Source: Allobosea sp035944375
GTDB lineage: Bacteria > Pseudomonadota > Alphaproteobacteria > Rhizobiales > Beijerinckiaceae
Reading direction: 5' to 3' (one strand)
DNA: 64,000 nucleotides
Assembly (NCBI RefSeq): GCF_035944375.1
Contig: NZ_DASZBE010000044.1
The notes beneath the pieces were generated by a model. It was not told where the DNA came from and did no database searches. It saw nothing but the letters and a program-made list of their open reading frames with translations. Numbering within the stretch: position 1 is the stretch's first letter; each line of letters opens with the position of its first letter. The position numbers were made by a program, and so were the translations under genes. Positions 43,522 to 52,385 of the stretch are shown one piece after another.

Positions 43522-44088
43522 GGCTAGCCCCGCCGCCAGCGATGGACGCACGCGACCAGCGGCCGAAACCGGTGTGGGACAAGGGCCCGCTGCAAAGCGC
43601 CAGCGGCGCGTTTCGTTGCCTCCGGGCCGGTGGGACCGGCAGGGACGGCCGTGAGGGTCGGATCGGATCGCTGCGTCATCGGGGCCCGATCATCGAAAGG
43701 ACGGGTTGGCATGTGGCGACGTCGACAATCCGGCGCCGCCTGTGGAGACGTTTCGGAGCTGGGCTGCGCTTCGTTACGGTCGCATCGCCGGGCGGCTCCC
43801 GTGGCTGCGCCCGCGCCGTTTCCCGCAGCGGCGACCGCTGACGGTTCGACGGGGAGCGCCGACATGATGACTCGGACCGGGGGTGATGTCGTCGTCACAG
43901 GAGTCGACCATATTCACATTCAGGGCATGACCCCGTTTCGAACGGAGTGAAAAGGTTCAGATCGATGTCGTCGCCTTGGTCGCAGCGGCCGGTGCGACGC
44001 TGGTCCTGACCCGAGCCATCGGCCTCAGGCCAGAGCGCAGCCAGGTTGGCTGCGAGGCGCCGGGCAGATTTGCGCCGGCTGCGACGCC
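43522..44088. other. Gap of about 570 bases without a supported gene
   Basis: A 106-residue open frame (43630-43950, plus) has no family resemblance, skewed Arg/Ala composition and no ribosome binding site. From about 43960 the plus strand reads IDVVALVAAAGATLVLTRAI, a hydrophobic stretch that could be part of the decayed CcdA gene described next. Nothing else is recognised. Confidence 0.4.
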
Positions 44089-44496
44089 ATGCCGGGCGCG
44101 GATGTGATCATGCTCATGCTGCTCGGCCTCGTGCTGACGCTGCCCGTGCTGCATGCGCGGTTGGCTGCGGCCGGCGGCCCGCTCATCGACTGGACCGCGC
44201 AGCGCTTCGGCGGCTATTCCGCGCAGGGCGAGAATCTCGGGGCGGTGACGCTGACGATGCTCGCCTTCGGCGTCGGCGCCGGCCTGCCGCTGATTGCGCT
44301 CGGGATGCTGTCGCGGGCCCGGCTGATGAGCCTGCGCAACCGCATGATGTCGGCCGGTCAGGGCATCAAGATGGCGCTGGGCGGTTTCCTGGTCGCCGTC
44401 GGCATCCTGATCCTGACGGGATGGGACAAGAGCCTCGAAGCCGCCCTCGTCGCCGCCTCGCCGGAATGGCTGACACGGCTGACGACCTCTTTCTGA
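44089..44496 (+). pseudogene. CcdA (cytochrome c biogenesis, DsbD-like) remnant with internal deletion
   Basis: A 135-residue frame that reads as the C-terminal part of a CcdA-type disulfide-transport membrane protein: a helix ending LPVLHARLAAAGGPLIDW, then ENLGAVTLTMLAFGVGAGLP, then MALGGFLVAVGILILTGWDK and the family end PEWLTRLTTSF. In intact CcdA, a PC-containing segment of the W-x-PC-x-GP-x-LG form stands between the first two parts. Here it is absent, so at least one redox cysteine is lost by deletion, and the N-terminal helix with the other cysteine is also missing. It is therefore probably non-functional. The nearest gene is a flavoprotein 147 bases downstream. Confidence 0.65.
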
Positions 44497-44642
44497 AGCC
44501 CCTTCCGCTGCAGTGGCCGCAGCCGCCGCCTTTGCTTTTCGGATAGGCGGCGGCGATCGTCTCACCTAGATACGGGGCGCGCCTGCGGGCGTGGTGCGCC
44601 CCGGATATCCCTTCGGGCGCCGAGAGCCTGGACGTCCACCCG

Positions 44643-45893
44643 ATGCCGCCCACTCCTTCCCCGACCTCCCCGACCGCCGACGCGTTCGATCTCCTCGTGA
44701 TCGGCGCCTCCTATGCGGGGCTCGCCATCGCCGCGGCCGCACGCGAGGCCGGCTTTGCCGGCACCATCGCCTTGGCGGGCGACGAGGCCGAACTGCCCTA
44801 TCAGCGCCCGCCCTTGTCGAAGGGCTTCCTGCTCGGCAAGGCCGGAGCCCATCTGCCGCTGAAGGCGGCCTCCTTCTTCGCCGAGGCCGGCATCGCCTTC
44901 CTGCCGCGCCGCCATGCGGTGGCGCTCGACCGCGAGGCTCGACAGGTACACTTCGCGAACAGCTCGGTGCTGGGATACGGGCAGCTCGCACTCGCGACCG
45001 GCGCGCGGGCAGCGGTGCTGCGCTGTGAGGGCGCCGCTCTGGATGGCGTTCTCGCCCTGCGTTCGCTCGACGACGCGCATTCGCTCAACGCGCGGCTCGC
45101 GGCGGCGCAGGCGATCGTGATCATCGGCGGCGGCTTCATCGGGCTCGAAGTCGCATCGGCGGCTGTCACGTTGGGCAAGTCCGTCACGGTGGTCGAAGCC
45201 GGGCCGCGGCTGATCGGCCACGCGGTCGCGCCGGAGATCTCCGCCTATCTGCAGGGCGTGCATGAGCGCCATGGCGTCACTCTTCGCCTCGACACCCGCG
45301 TCGAGCGGATCGAGGGCGAGGGCGGCAAGGTCACGGCGGTGATCTGTGCCGACGGGTCCCGCCTGCCCTGCGACCTCGTGCTCGCGGCGGTCGGGGCCGT
45401 GCCCAATGTCGAGATGGCCGCGACTGCTGGGCTCGCGCTCGACGACGGGATCGCGGTCGACGCCTTCGGGCGCACCTCAGACCCGCTGATCTTCGCGGCG
45501 GGCGACTGCACCAGCCACCCGAACGTCCATGCGCGGCGGCGCCTGCGGCTGAGTTCGGTCCAGAACGCCAACGATCAGGGGCGCGTCACCGGCGCCACCA
45601 TCGCCGGCCGCGCCGAGCCCCATGCCGCCGTGCCCTGGTTCTGGTCGGACCAGTACGACGTCAAGCTGCAGATGGTCGGTCTCGGCGTTCCCGGTGGACC
45701 AACCGTGCTGCGCGGCTCGCCGGCCGATGGGCGCTTCTCGTTGTTTCGCTATGACGGGCCCCGCCTCGCCGCGATCGAGAGCATCAACCGCCCGGCCGAC
45801 CATATGATGGGCCGGCGCCTGATCGCAGCGGGCCTCTCGCCGACACCGGAGCAGGCGGGCGACCCCGCCTTCGACCTCCGCTCGCTGGCCTGA
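44643..45893 (+). CDS. FAD-dependent oxidoreductase, ferredoxin/rubredoxin reductase type
   Basis: A 416-residue flavoprotein. The FAD motif is LLVIGASYAGLAIAAAAREAG, followed by QRPPLSKGFL, ALATGARA, the NAD motif IVIIGGGFIGLEVASAAVTLG and the second FAD motif RTSDPLIFAAGDCTSH. The C-terminal domain (FWSDQYDVKLQMVGLG to GRRLIAAGL) is the reductase C-terminal domain typical of class I Rieske oxygenase and P450 ferredoxin reductases. It would pass electrons from NADH to a ferredoxin. No ferredoxin or oxygenase is adjacent. ATG 44643 is chosen by fit to the family. Confidence 0.88.
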   Translation: MPPTPSPTSPTADAFDLLVIGASYAGLAIAAAAREAGFAGTIALAGDEAELPYQRPPLSKGFLLGKAGAHLPLKAASFFAEAGIAFLPRRHAVALDREARQVHFANSSVLGYGQLALATGARAAVLRCEGAALDGVLALRSLDDAHSLNARLAAAQAIVIIGGGFIGLEVASAAVTLGKSVTVVEAGPRLIGHAVAPEISAYLQGVHERHGVTLRLDTRVERIEGEGGKVTAVICADGSRLPCDLVLAAVGAVPNVEMAATAGLALDDGIAVDAFGRTSDPLIFAAGDCTSHPNVHARRRLRLSSVQNANDQGRVTGATIAGRAEPHAAVPWFWSDQYDVKLQMVGLGVPGGPTVLRGSPADGRFSLFRYDGPRLAAIESINRPADHMMGRRLIAAGLSPTPEQAGDPAFDLRSLA

Positions 45894-45907
45894 TCCTCCG
45901 GCCGCGG

Positions 45908-45957
45908 CCGGCTGGCTCCCGGCTGGTCGTCAAAAATCCCGCTTGCCAGCCAGCCGG
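45908..45957 (+). terminator. Perfect 10-bp inverted repeat after the flavoprotein gene
   Basis: CCGGCTGGCT at 45908-45917 pairs with AGCCAGCCGG at 45948-45957 around a 30-base loop that contains CAAAAATCCC. It begins 15 bases after the stop codon at 45893. No T-run follows the stem, so a simple intrinsic terminator is not certain; an mRNA-stabilising or Rho-related hairpin is the other option. Confidence 0.4.
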
Positions 45958-46009
45958 AATGGGAGTGCCATGCCGCAGGGGCAGACGCGCCCCTGCGATG
46001 GAGACGACC

Positions 46010-46489
46010 ATGTTGAGGAATGCCATCCTTGCCGGCGCTGCCCTGCTGGCGCTGGCCGCCCTGCCGGTGACCCCGGCGGCGGCCCTGACGATGAAGGAAT
46101 GCAGCGCCAAGTATCAGGCGGCGAAGACGGCCAACACACTGAAGGGCCAGAAGTGGAACGATTTCCGCAAGGCCCAATGCGCCGATGACGACGCCGACGA
46201 GGCCGAGGCCGCCGCGGCCGTGAGCGAGCCCGCCAAGCCGGCCGTGACCCCCGCCAGCGCCCCGGCGACCACGACGGCCAAGCCCGCCAGCACGGCCAAG
46301 GCCAAGCCCGCGGTGTTCCCGAAGGCCGTGGCGACCAAGTACAACGACCTCACCGCCGGCAAGGCGCGCCTCAAGACCTGCGCCGACCAGTACAACGCCA
46401 ACAAGGCCGCCAACGCCAATGGCGAGCTGAAATGGATCGCCAAGGGCGGCGGCTACTGGAGCCAGTGCAACGCCAAGCTGAAGGGCTGA
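46010..46489 (+). CDS. Secreted protein with two cysteine-flanked repeats (PsiF-like spacing), unknown function
   Basis: A 159-residue exported protein. A signal peptide (about 25 residues, ending TPAAA-LT) precedes two copies of a short unit: CSAKYQAAKTANTLKGQKWN ending in C after 26 residues, and CADQYNANKAANANGELKW ending in C after about 29. Each unit has a pair of cysteines that could form a disulfide. They are joined by an alanine/proline/threonine/lysine linker. I do not recognise a named family beyond a resemblance to small PsiF-like periplasmic proteins. GGAG in the upstream ATGGAG sets the start at 46010. Confidence 0.7.
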   Translation: MLRNAILAGAALLALAALPVTPAAALTMKECSAKYQAAKTANTLKGQKWNDFRKAQCADDDADEAEAAAAVSEPAKPAVTPASAPATTTAKPASTAKAKPAVFPKAVATKYNDLTAGKARLKTCADQYNANKAANANGELKWIAKGGGYWSQCNAKLKG

Positions 46490-46521
46490 TCGGGGCTACA
46501 GAGGACTCGGAACCACGACAA

Positions 46522-46610
46522 GCATCCCGGGCTTGCCCCGGGATCCATCGGAGGGCTTCGGCGCTCTAGGATGGATCCCGGAGCTCCGCTTCGCTGCGTC
46601 CGGGATGACG
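46522..46610. repeat. Dispersed two-hairpin repeat, copy 2
   Basis: The segment opens with GCATCCCGGGCTTGCCCCGG and closes with GCGTCCGGGATGACG. Inside, GGATCCATCGGAGGG and its partner GGATGGATCC frame the central loop. It is nearly the reverse complement of copy 4 at 56546-56633. It lies between convergent genes (plus 46489 end, minus 46642 end) and could serve as a bidirectional terminator. Confidence 0.75.
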
Positions 46611-46641
46611 GCGCGGATGGCCCCACGATCTGAGCGTGCAG

Positions 46642-47568
46642 TCATCCCGCGAGCGAGGCCCGCGCCTGGCGGTATTCCGCCAGCAGCCGCGCGCCGAGTT
46701 CCGCCGTGGTTGGCACGTCCTCGATCGCACCGACGCCCTGGCCGGCCGACCAGATCGTCTTCCAGACCTTGGCCTCGTTGCCGAGATCGAGCTTGCCGTG
46801 GCCGGTGAGGTTGTCGGGATCGAGCCCCGCGGCCTGGATGCTCTCGCGCATGAAATTGGCGTTCACGCCGCTGATCGCCGGGGTGTAGAGGATGTCGGAG
46901 GCCTGGCTGCGCAGCAGCATCGCTTTGTATTCGGGGTCCGCCATGCTCTCGGTCGTCGCGATGAAGCGGGTGCCGAGATAGGCGAGATCGGCGCCCATCA
47001 TCTGTGCGGCGGCGATCTGGGCGCCGTTCGAGATCGCGCCCGCCAGCACGATCGTGCCCGCGAAGAAGCGGCGAATCTCGGAGACCAGCGCAAACGGGCT
47101 CATCGTGCCGGCATGGCCGCCGGCGCCGGCCGCGACCGCGATGATGCCGTCGACGCCGGCCTCGGCCGCCTTCTGGGCATGGCGCAGGCTGATGACGTCG
47201 TGAAAGACCAGCCCGCCATAGCCATGCACGGCCTTGACCAGATCGGGCACTGCGCCGAGCGAGGTGATGACCAGCGGCACCTTGTGCTTCGCGGTGATCG
47301 CCAGATCCGCTTCCAGCCGCGGATTGGAGCGGTGGACGATGAGGTTGACGCCGAAGGGCGCGGCCTCGGGCACATCCGCGAGGCGCCCCTCGATCTCCGA
47401 CAGCCAGGCGGCGTAGCCCTCGCTGGTGCGCTGGTTCAGCGCCGGGAAGGTGCCGAGGATGCCGGCCTTGCAGGTCTCGACCACGAGATCGGGGCCCGAG
47501 ACGAGGAACATCGGCGAGGCGATGGCGGGCAGGCGCAGGCGCCCGGCGAGCGTGGTCGGTAGCGGCAC
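46642..47568 (-). CDS. Nitronate monooxygenase (2-nitropropane dioxygenase family)
   Basis: A 308-residue FMN-dependent TIM-barrel oxidase. Landmarks are the N-terminal GRLRLPAIASPMFLVSGPDL, HDVISLRHAQKAAEAGVDGI with a histidine in the active-site position, VAAGAGGHAGTMSPFALVSE and GADLAYLGTRFIATTESMAD. These match the family that detoxifies propionate-3-nitronate, whose usual size is about 320. It acts in the cytoplasm. It is flanked by repeat copy 2 on one side and, about 190 bases away, the divergent ggt gene on the other. Confidence 0.87.
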   Translation of the reverse strand: MPLPTTLAGRLRLPAIASPMFLVSGPDLVVETCKAGILGTFPALNQRTSEGYAAWLSEIEGRLADVPEAAPFGVNLIVHRSNPRLEADLAITAKHKVPLVITSLGAVPDLVKAVHGYGGLVFHDVISLRHAQKAAEAGVDGIIAVAAGAGGHAGTMSPFALVSEIRRFFAGTIVLAGAISNGAQIAAAQMMGADLAYLGTRFIATTESMADPEYKAMLLRSQASDILYTPAISGVNANFMRESIQAAGLDPDNLTGHGKLDLGNEAKVWKTIWSAGQGVGAIEDVPTTAELGARLLAEYRQARASLAG

Positions 47569-47761
47569 GGTGGCGATCTCCCCAGCTTCGGATTCCTCGA
47601 CGCCGGAATCTCTTCACGATCTCCGGTCCTATCAGCGCGCCGGCCCGTGTGGAACCCATTGCAGGGCGCCAACGCGCCGGTGGCGCTTGCCAAATCCGGC
47701 CGGCTAAGCGAGTGCGGTCTGGAGAGCCTGACAAAGCCCGCCGCCCCTGGGAGACGACGAC

Positions 47762-49375
47762 GTGAGCAACCCGAACCAGCGTGATTACGAACTCCCCGGC
47801 CGTTCGGTGGTGATGGGCCGGCGCGGCATGGCCGCGACCTCGCACCCGACCGCAACGCTCACCGCGATCAACATCCTGCAGGCCGGCGGCAATGCAATCG
47901 ACGCGGCGGTGGCGGCCTGCGCCGTGCAATGCGTGGTCGAGCCGGGCTCGACCGGCATCGGCGGCGACTGCTTCGTGCTGATGGCCAAGAGCGGTAGCGA
48001 CAAAGTCCTCGCCTATGACGGCTCGGGCCGGGCGCCGGCGGCGGCGACGCTCGACTGGTATCTGGAGCAGGGCTTCAGCGAGATTCCGCGTCAGTCCCCC
48101 CATGCGGTGACGATTCCGGGCTCGGTCGAGGCCTGGGCGACGCTGGTCAAGGACCATGGCAGCCTGCCGCTGGCGCAGCTCCTGCAGCCAGCGATCGATC
48201 TGGCGCGGGACGGCTATGTGGTCGCGCCGCGTGCCGCCGCCGACTGGGCCGGACAGGCCGCGCTGATGGCGAAGGACGAGCCGACCGCGCGCGTCTTCCT
48301 GCCCGAGGGCCGCGCGCCGCGCGCCGGCGCGGTGCACCACCAGCGCGAACTCGCCGCGACGCTGCAGGCCATCGCCGAGACAGGGCCTAGCGCCTTCTAT
48401 GAGGGCGCGATTGCGCAGGACATGGTCGACCGGCTGCGCGAACTCGGCGGCCTGCATACCCTGGAGGATTTCCGCGACGCCAAGGGCGGCTATGTCACGC
48501 CGATCAAGACCCGTTTCCGCGGCCACGACGTGTTCGAGTGCCCGCCCGCCGGCCAGGGCGTGATCGCGCTGATGATCCTCAACATCCTCTCGGGCTTCGA
48601 GCCGGGCGAGGACCCGCTCTCGGCCGACCGGCTGCATGTCGAGATCGAGGCCTCCCGGCTCGCCTATTCGGTGCGCGACGCCGTGCTGGCCGACCCGAGC
48701 CAGAGCGCCGTGCCGCTGGACTGGCTGCTCTCGGAGGAGCTGGCGGCACAGCTGCGCAGCCAGATCGACCTGAAGCAGGCGATCAAGGAGCTGCCGAGCT
48801 TCGCGCCCACCGAGGTGGAGCATGCCGACACGGTCTATATCAGCGTTGTCGACGGCGACGGCATGGCGGTGAGCTTCATCAATTCGGTGTTCCACCCCTT
48901 CGGCGCGGCGCTGGTCGCGCCCAAGAGCGGCGTGCTGCTGCAGAACCGCGGCCAGGGCTTCGTGCTGAAGCCCGGCCACCCCAACGCAATCGCGCCGCGC
49001 AAGCGCCCGCTGCACACGATCATCCCCGGCATGATGCTGCGCGACGGCAAGGTCTGCCTGTCCTTCGGCGTGATGGGCGGGCATTACCAGGCGATGGGCC
49101 ACGCCCATCTGGTCAGCAAGCTGCTGGATTACGGGCTCGACCTGCAGAGCGCGATCTCGCTGCCGCGCATCTTCCCGCGCCCGGGCCAGACTGCGATCGA
49201 GGCGGAAAAGACCGTGCCGGCGGCGGTGCGTGCCGAGCTGGAGCGCCGTGGCTTCGTCTTCACGGCACCGGGCGCCGCCATCGGCGGCGGCCAGGCGATC
49301 GCGATCGATCCCGTCACGGGCGTGCTGTCGGCGGGTTCCGACCACCGCAAGGATGGCTGCGCGCTGGGGTGGTGA
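47762..49375 (+). CDS. ggt: Gamma-glutamyltransferase family protein (Ntn-hydrolase)
   Basis: A 537-residue gamma-glutamyltranspeptidase. The nucleophile threonine is T357 in VEHADTVYISVVDGDG, at which the precursor should self-cleave into large and small subunits. Other family landmarks are PTATLTAINILQAGGNAIDA, STGIGGDCFVLM, PPAGQGVIALMILNIL and HTIIPGMMLRDGKV-like. No signal peptide precedes the N-terminus (MSNPNQRDYELPGRSVV), unlike periplasmic E. coli Ggt. It may therefore be a cytoplasmic hydrolase acting on glutathione or a related gamma-glutamyl compound. GTG 47762 is the only start close to the conserved region. Confidence 0.9.
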   Translation: MSNPNQRDYELPGRSVVMGRRGMAATSHPTATLTAINILQAGGNAIDAAVAACAVQCVVEPGSTGIGGDCFVLMAKSGSDKVLAYDGSGRAPAAATLDWYLEQGFSEIPRQSPHAVTIPGSVEAWATLVKDHGSLPLAQLLQPAIDLARDGYVVAPRAAADWAGQAALMAKDEPTARVFLPEGRAPRAGAVHHQRELAATLQAIAETGPSAFYEGAIAQDMVDRLRELGGLHTLEDFRDAKGGYVTPIKTRFRGHDVFECPPAGQGVIALMILNILSGFEPGEDPLSADRLHVEIEASRLAYSVRDAVLADPSQSAVPLDWLLSEELAAQLRSQIDLKQAIKELPSFAPTEVEHADTVYISVVDGDGMAVSFINSVFHPFGAALVAPKSGVLLQNRGQGFVLKPGHPNAIAPRKRPLHTIIPGMMLRDGKVCLSFGVMGGHYQAMGHAHLVSKLLDYGLDLQSAISLPRIFPRPGQTAIEAEKTVPAAVRAELERRGFVFTAPGAAIGGGQAIAIDPVTGVLSAGSDHRKDGCALGW

Positions 49376-49401
49376 GGGTCGCTGCGGCGAACTCCGCCGC
49401 T

Positions 49402-49500
49402 GTCATCCCGGGCGACCGCAGGGAGACCCGGGATCCATGCCGGAACCGTTCCGGAATGGATCCCGGATCGGCGCGGCTTTCGCCGCTTGTCCGGGATGAC
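49402..49500. repeat. Dispersed two-hairpin repeat, copy 3
   Basis: It opens with GTCATCCCGGGCGACCGC and closes with CGCTTGTCCGGGATGAC; inside, CCCGGGATCCATGCCGG and its partner pair around a short loop. It is in the same orientation as, and closely similar to, copy 1 (20954-21053). It lies between the convergent ggt and lepA genes. Confidence 0.78.
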
Positions 49501-49535
49501 CCGCGTTTGGAGCGGAACCGGGTGAGCGTTGCCGC

Positions 49536-51341
49536 TCAGCTGTCCATCTTCAGCGCGGCGATGAAGGCTTCCTGCGGGATTTCGACCTTGCCGAACTGCC
49601 GCATCTTCTTCTTGCCTTCCTTCTGCTTCTCCAGAAGCTTGCGCTTGCGGGTGGCGTCGCCGCCATAGCATTTGGCGGTCACGTCCTTGCGCAGCGCGCG
49701 GATGGTCTCGCGGGCGATGATCTTGCCGCCGATCGCCGCCTGGACGGGGATCTGGAACATGTGCGGCGGGATCAGGTCCTTGAGCTTCTCGCACATGGCG
49801 CGGCCGCGGGCGTCGGCGCGCGAGCGGTGGACCAGCATGGAGAGCGCATCGACCGGCTCGGCATTGACCAGGATCGACATGCGCACGAGGTCGCCCTCGC
49901 GATAGTCGGTGATGGCGTAGTCAAAGGAGGCATAGCCCTTCGAGATCGACTTCAGCCGGTCGTAGAAGTCGAACACCACCTCGTTCAGCGGCAGGTCGTA
50001 GACGACCTTGGCGCGGGAGCCGACATAGGACAGGTCTGTCTGGACGCCGCGGCGGTCCTGGCAGAGCTTCAGTACCGAGCCGAGATACTCGTCGGGGGTG
50101 AAGATCGTGGCCTTGATCCAGGGCTCCTCGATCGTCTCGATCTTCATCACATCGGGCATGTCGGCCGGGTTGTGCAGTTCCAGCACCGTGCCGTCGCGCA
50201 GCTTGAGATGGTAGACGACCGAGGGCGCGGTCGAGATCAGGTTGAGGTTGAACTCGCGCTCCAGCCGCTCCTGGATGATCTCCAGATGCAGCAGCCCGAG
50301 GAAGCCGCAGCGGAAGCCGAAGCCGAGCGCGGCCGAGGTCTCCATCTCATAGGAGAAGCTGGCGTCGTTCAGGCGCAGGCGGCTCATCGCGGCGCGCAGC
50401 GTCTCGAAATCGGCCGCGTCGACCGGGAAGATGCCGCAGAACACCACCGGCTGGACCGGCTTGAAGCCCGGCAGCGCCTGGGGCGTCTGGCGCTTCTCGT
50501 CGGTGATGGTGTCACCAACCGCCGTGTCGGCGACCTCCTTGATCGAGGCCGTGAAGAAGCCGACCTCGCCGGGGCCCAGTTCCTTGACCTCGGTCATCTT
50601 CGGCTTGAACACGCCGACACGGTCGACGCCGTAGGCGGCGTTGGCGCGCATCATGCGGATGGTCATGTTCTTCTTCAGCACGCCGTCGATGACGCGCACG
50701 AGCACGACGACCCCGAGATAGGCATCATACCAGGAATCGACCAGCAGGCATTTCAGCGGGGCCTCGCTGTCGCCCTTGGGGGCCGGCAGCTTCTGGACGA
50801 TCGCCTCCAGCACACCCTCGATGTTGATGCCGGTCTTGGCCGAGATCGCGACGGCTTCCGAGGCGTCGAGGCCGATCACGTCCTCGATCTGCTGCTTGAT
50901 GCGCTCGGGCTCGGCGGCGGGCAGGTCGATCTTGTTCAGGACGGTGACGATCTCGTGGTTGGCGTCGAGCGCCTGGTAGACATTGGCCAGCGTCTGCGCC
51001 TCGACGCCCTGCGAGGCGTCGACGACCAGCAGCGAACCCTCGCAGGCCGCCAGCGAGCGCGAGACCTCATAGGCGAAGTCGACATGGCCGGGCGTGTCCA
51101 TCAGGTTCAGGATGTAATCCTTGCCGTCCTGGGCGCGATAATCGAGCCGGACGGTCTGCGCCTTGATGGTGATGCCGCGCTCTTTCTCGATATCCATCGA
51201 GTCGAGCATCTGCTCGCTCATGTCGCGGGCCGCCACCGTGCCGGTCTGCTGGATCAGACGGTCGGCGAGCGTCGACTTGCCGTGGTCGATATGGGCCACG
51301 ATCGAGAAGTTGCGGATGTTGTCGAAGGTGCGGGTGCTCAT
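49536..51341 (-). CDS. lepA: Elongation factor 4 (LepA)
   Basis: A 601-residue translational GTPase. The G motifs are visible: AHIDHGKST (residues 16-24), DTPGHVDF and NKIDLP. The LepA-specific C-terminal region (GKIIARETIRALRKDVTAKC and KMRQFGKVEIPQEAF) is also present. It is thought to back-translocate or rescue stalled ribosomes. The size equals the family standard of about 600. The start at 51341 gives MSTRTFDNIRNFSIV, the usual LepA N-terminus; a longer form starting at 51371 is not needed. Stop TGA lies close to repeat copy 3. Confidence 0.97.
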   Translation of the reverse strand: MSTRTFDNIRNFSIVAHIDHGKSTLADRLIQQTGTVAARDMSEQMLDSMDIEKERGITIKAQTVRLDYRAQDGKDYILNLMDTPGHVDFAYEVSRSLAACEGSLLVVDASQGVEAQTLANVYQALDANHEIVTVLNKIDLPAAEPERIKQQIEDVIGLDASEAVAISAKTGINIEGVLEAIVQKLPAPKGDSEAPLKCLLVDSWYDAYLGVVVLVRVIDGVLKKNMTIRMMRANAAYGVDRVGVFKPKMTEVKELGPGEVGFFTASIKEVADTAVGDTITDEKRQTPQALPGFKPVQPVVFCGIFPVDAADFETLRAAMSRLRLNDASFSYEMETSAALGFGFRCGFLGLLHLEIIQERLEREFNLNLISTAPSVVYHLKLRDGTVLELHNPADMPDVMKIETIEEPWIKATIFTPDEYLGSVLKLCQDRRGVQTDLSYVGSRAKVVYDLPLNEVVFDFYDRLKSISKGYASFDYAITDYREGDLVRMSILVNAEPVDALSMLVHRSRADARGRAMCEKLKDLIPPHMFQIPVQAAIGGKIIARETIRALRKDVTAKCYGGDATRKRKLLEKQKEGKKKMRQFGKVEIPQEAFIAALKMDS

Positions 51342-51395
51342 GCGCGGGCCATAGCAGCCAAGCCCCAGCACGCCAAGGGTTTGCCGCGAGCCCGG

Positions 51396-52181
51396 CTATT
51401 CCGCCGCAGCCATCCGGTGGCCGGCCGGGGCGGCCTCGCGGGCCCAGGTCAGGGCGCGGTAGTCGAAGCCCGCCTCCAGCGTCGGCTTCACCACGGCGAA
51501 ATAGGGCGAGATGTCGAAGTCGCGCGGCATGTAGAGCGAGTGATGGCGGATGTGCAGGATCTCCTCGAAATCCGCCTCCTCCATGGCGCGGGCGTATTCG
51601 ATCGTCGGCAGGACGGGATAGCGCGCCGCCTCGAAGGCTTGGGCGATCAGGGTCGAGCAGATCGCCCGCGTCGGATCGCCCGAGCCCAGCGCGATCATGC
51701 GCCGACGCCAGGATTTCGGCGCCCAGGGCAGCGGAATCAGCCAGCGCATCAGGTCGATGATGTTCTTGAGGTCGTACTGGGTGCCGAGCCGGCCGAGGAC
51801 ATGCTCGACCACGACGGCGCGGCCCTCGTCGTCGAGCGCCTGCGGGCGGCAGATGCGGGTGCCGAAGGCGCCGTATTTCGACAGCGGCGAGAGCACGCAG
51901 CCGACATCCATCTCGACCTCGGCCAGCACGAGCGGCTCGCCTTCGTCAGAGAACTCGCCGGTCTCGCCGACATAGAGCGCAGCATGGGACCAGGTTGACT
52001 GCGTCAGGTATTTGATCGCCGAGGAAACCTTCATGCCGCCCTCGACCAGCAGCACGTCGCCGGGACGCAGCGCCGCGCGCAGCCTCGCCAGGGCCTTCTC
52101 GTCGCAGGCCCGCGGCTCAGCCCTGCCGCGGGTGATGAAGCCGACGACGGCCTTCCCAAGCCACTCCAGACCTCGATTCAT
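51396..52181 (-). CDS. YiiX-type permuted papain-like (NlpC/P60) hydrolase
   Basis: A 261-residue member of the YebB/YiiX family. The active-site region RPGDVLLVEGGMKVSSAIKY is followed by STWSHAALYVG with the catalytic histidine, and the catalytic cysteine lies in TRAICSTLIAQAFEAARYP. Circularly permuted papain-like proteins of this type act as amidases or endopeptidases on unknown substrates. No signal peptide is evident; the N-terminus is MNRGLEWLGKAVVGF. ATG 52181 follows GAGGGAACGG. The gene is near lepA, on the same strand, about 55 bases apart. Confidence 0.75.
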   Translation of the reverse strand: MNRGLEWLGKAVVGFITRGRAEPRACDEKALARLRAALRPGDVLLVEGGMKVSSAIKYLTQSTWSHAALYVGETGEFSDEGEPLVLAEVEMDVGCVLSPLSKYGAFGTRICRPQALDDEGRAVVVEHVLGRLGTQYDLKNIIDLMRWLIPLPWAPKSWRRRMIALGSGDPTRAICSTLIAQAFEAARYPVLPTIEYARAMEEADFEEILHIRHHSLYMPRDFDISPYFAVVKPTLEAGFDYRALTWAREAAPAGHRMAAAE

Positions 52182-52385
52182 GGCCGTTCCCTCGACCAGC
52201 GCCCTTCCGGGCGTCGTTCCCGGCATTGAGCCGGATCTTTCCTGACGTTTCCCCGAAGATCGGCCCGGTTGCTGGCGGGAAGCTGGAATCGTGGTGAAAT
52301 CAGCGTTGACGGACTGTGCCAGCGCGCAGGGGTGGTTGGGCTGAAAATCGCTTGATTTCCGAAATCATAGAAATATTCTCTCATC

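Noticed and set aside
43630..43950. A 106-residue open frame in the 570-base gap
   Set aside because: There is no ribosome binding site, no family, and the amino-acid composition is skewed.
49761..51998. A 745-residue open frame antisense to lepA
   Set aside because: LepA is complete on the other strand; the frame is compositionally biased and has no recognisable domain.
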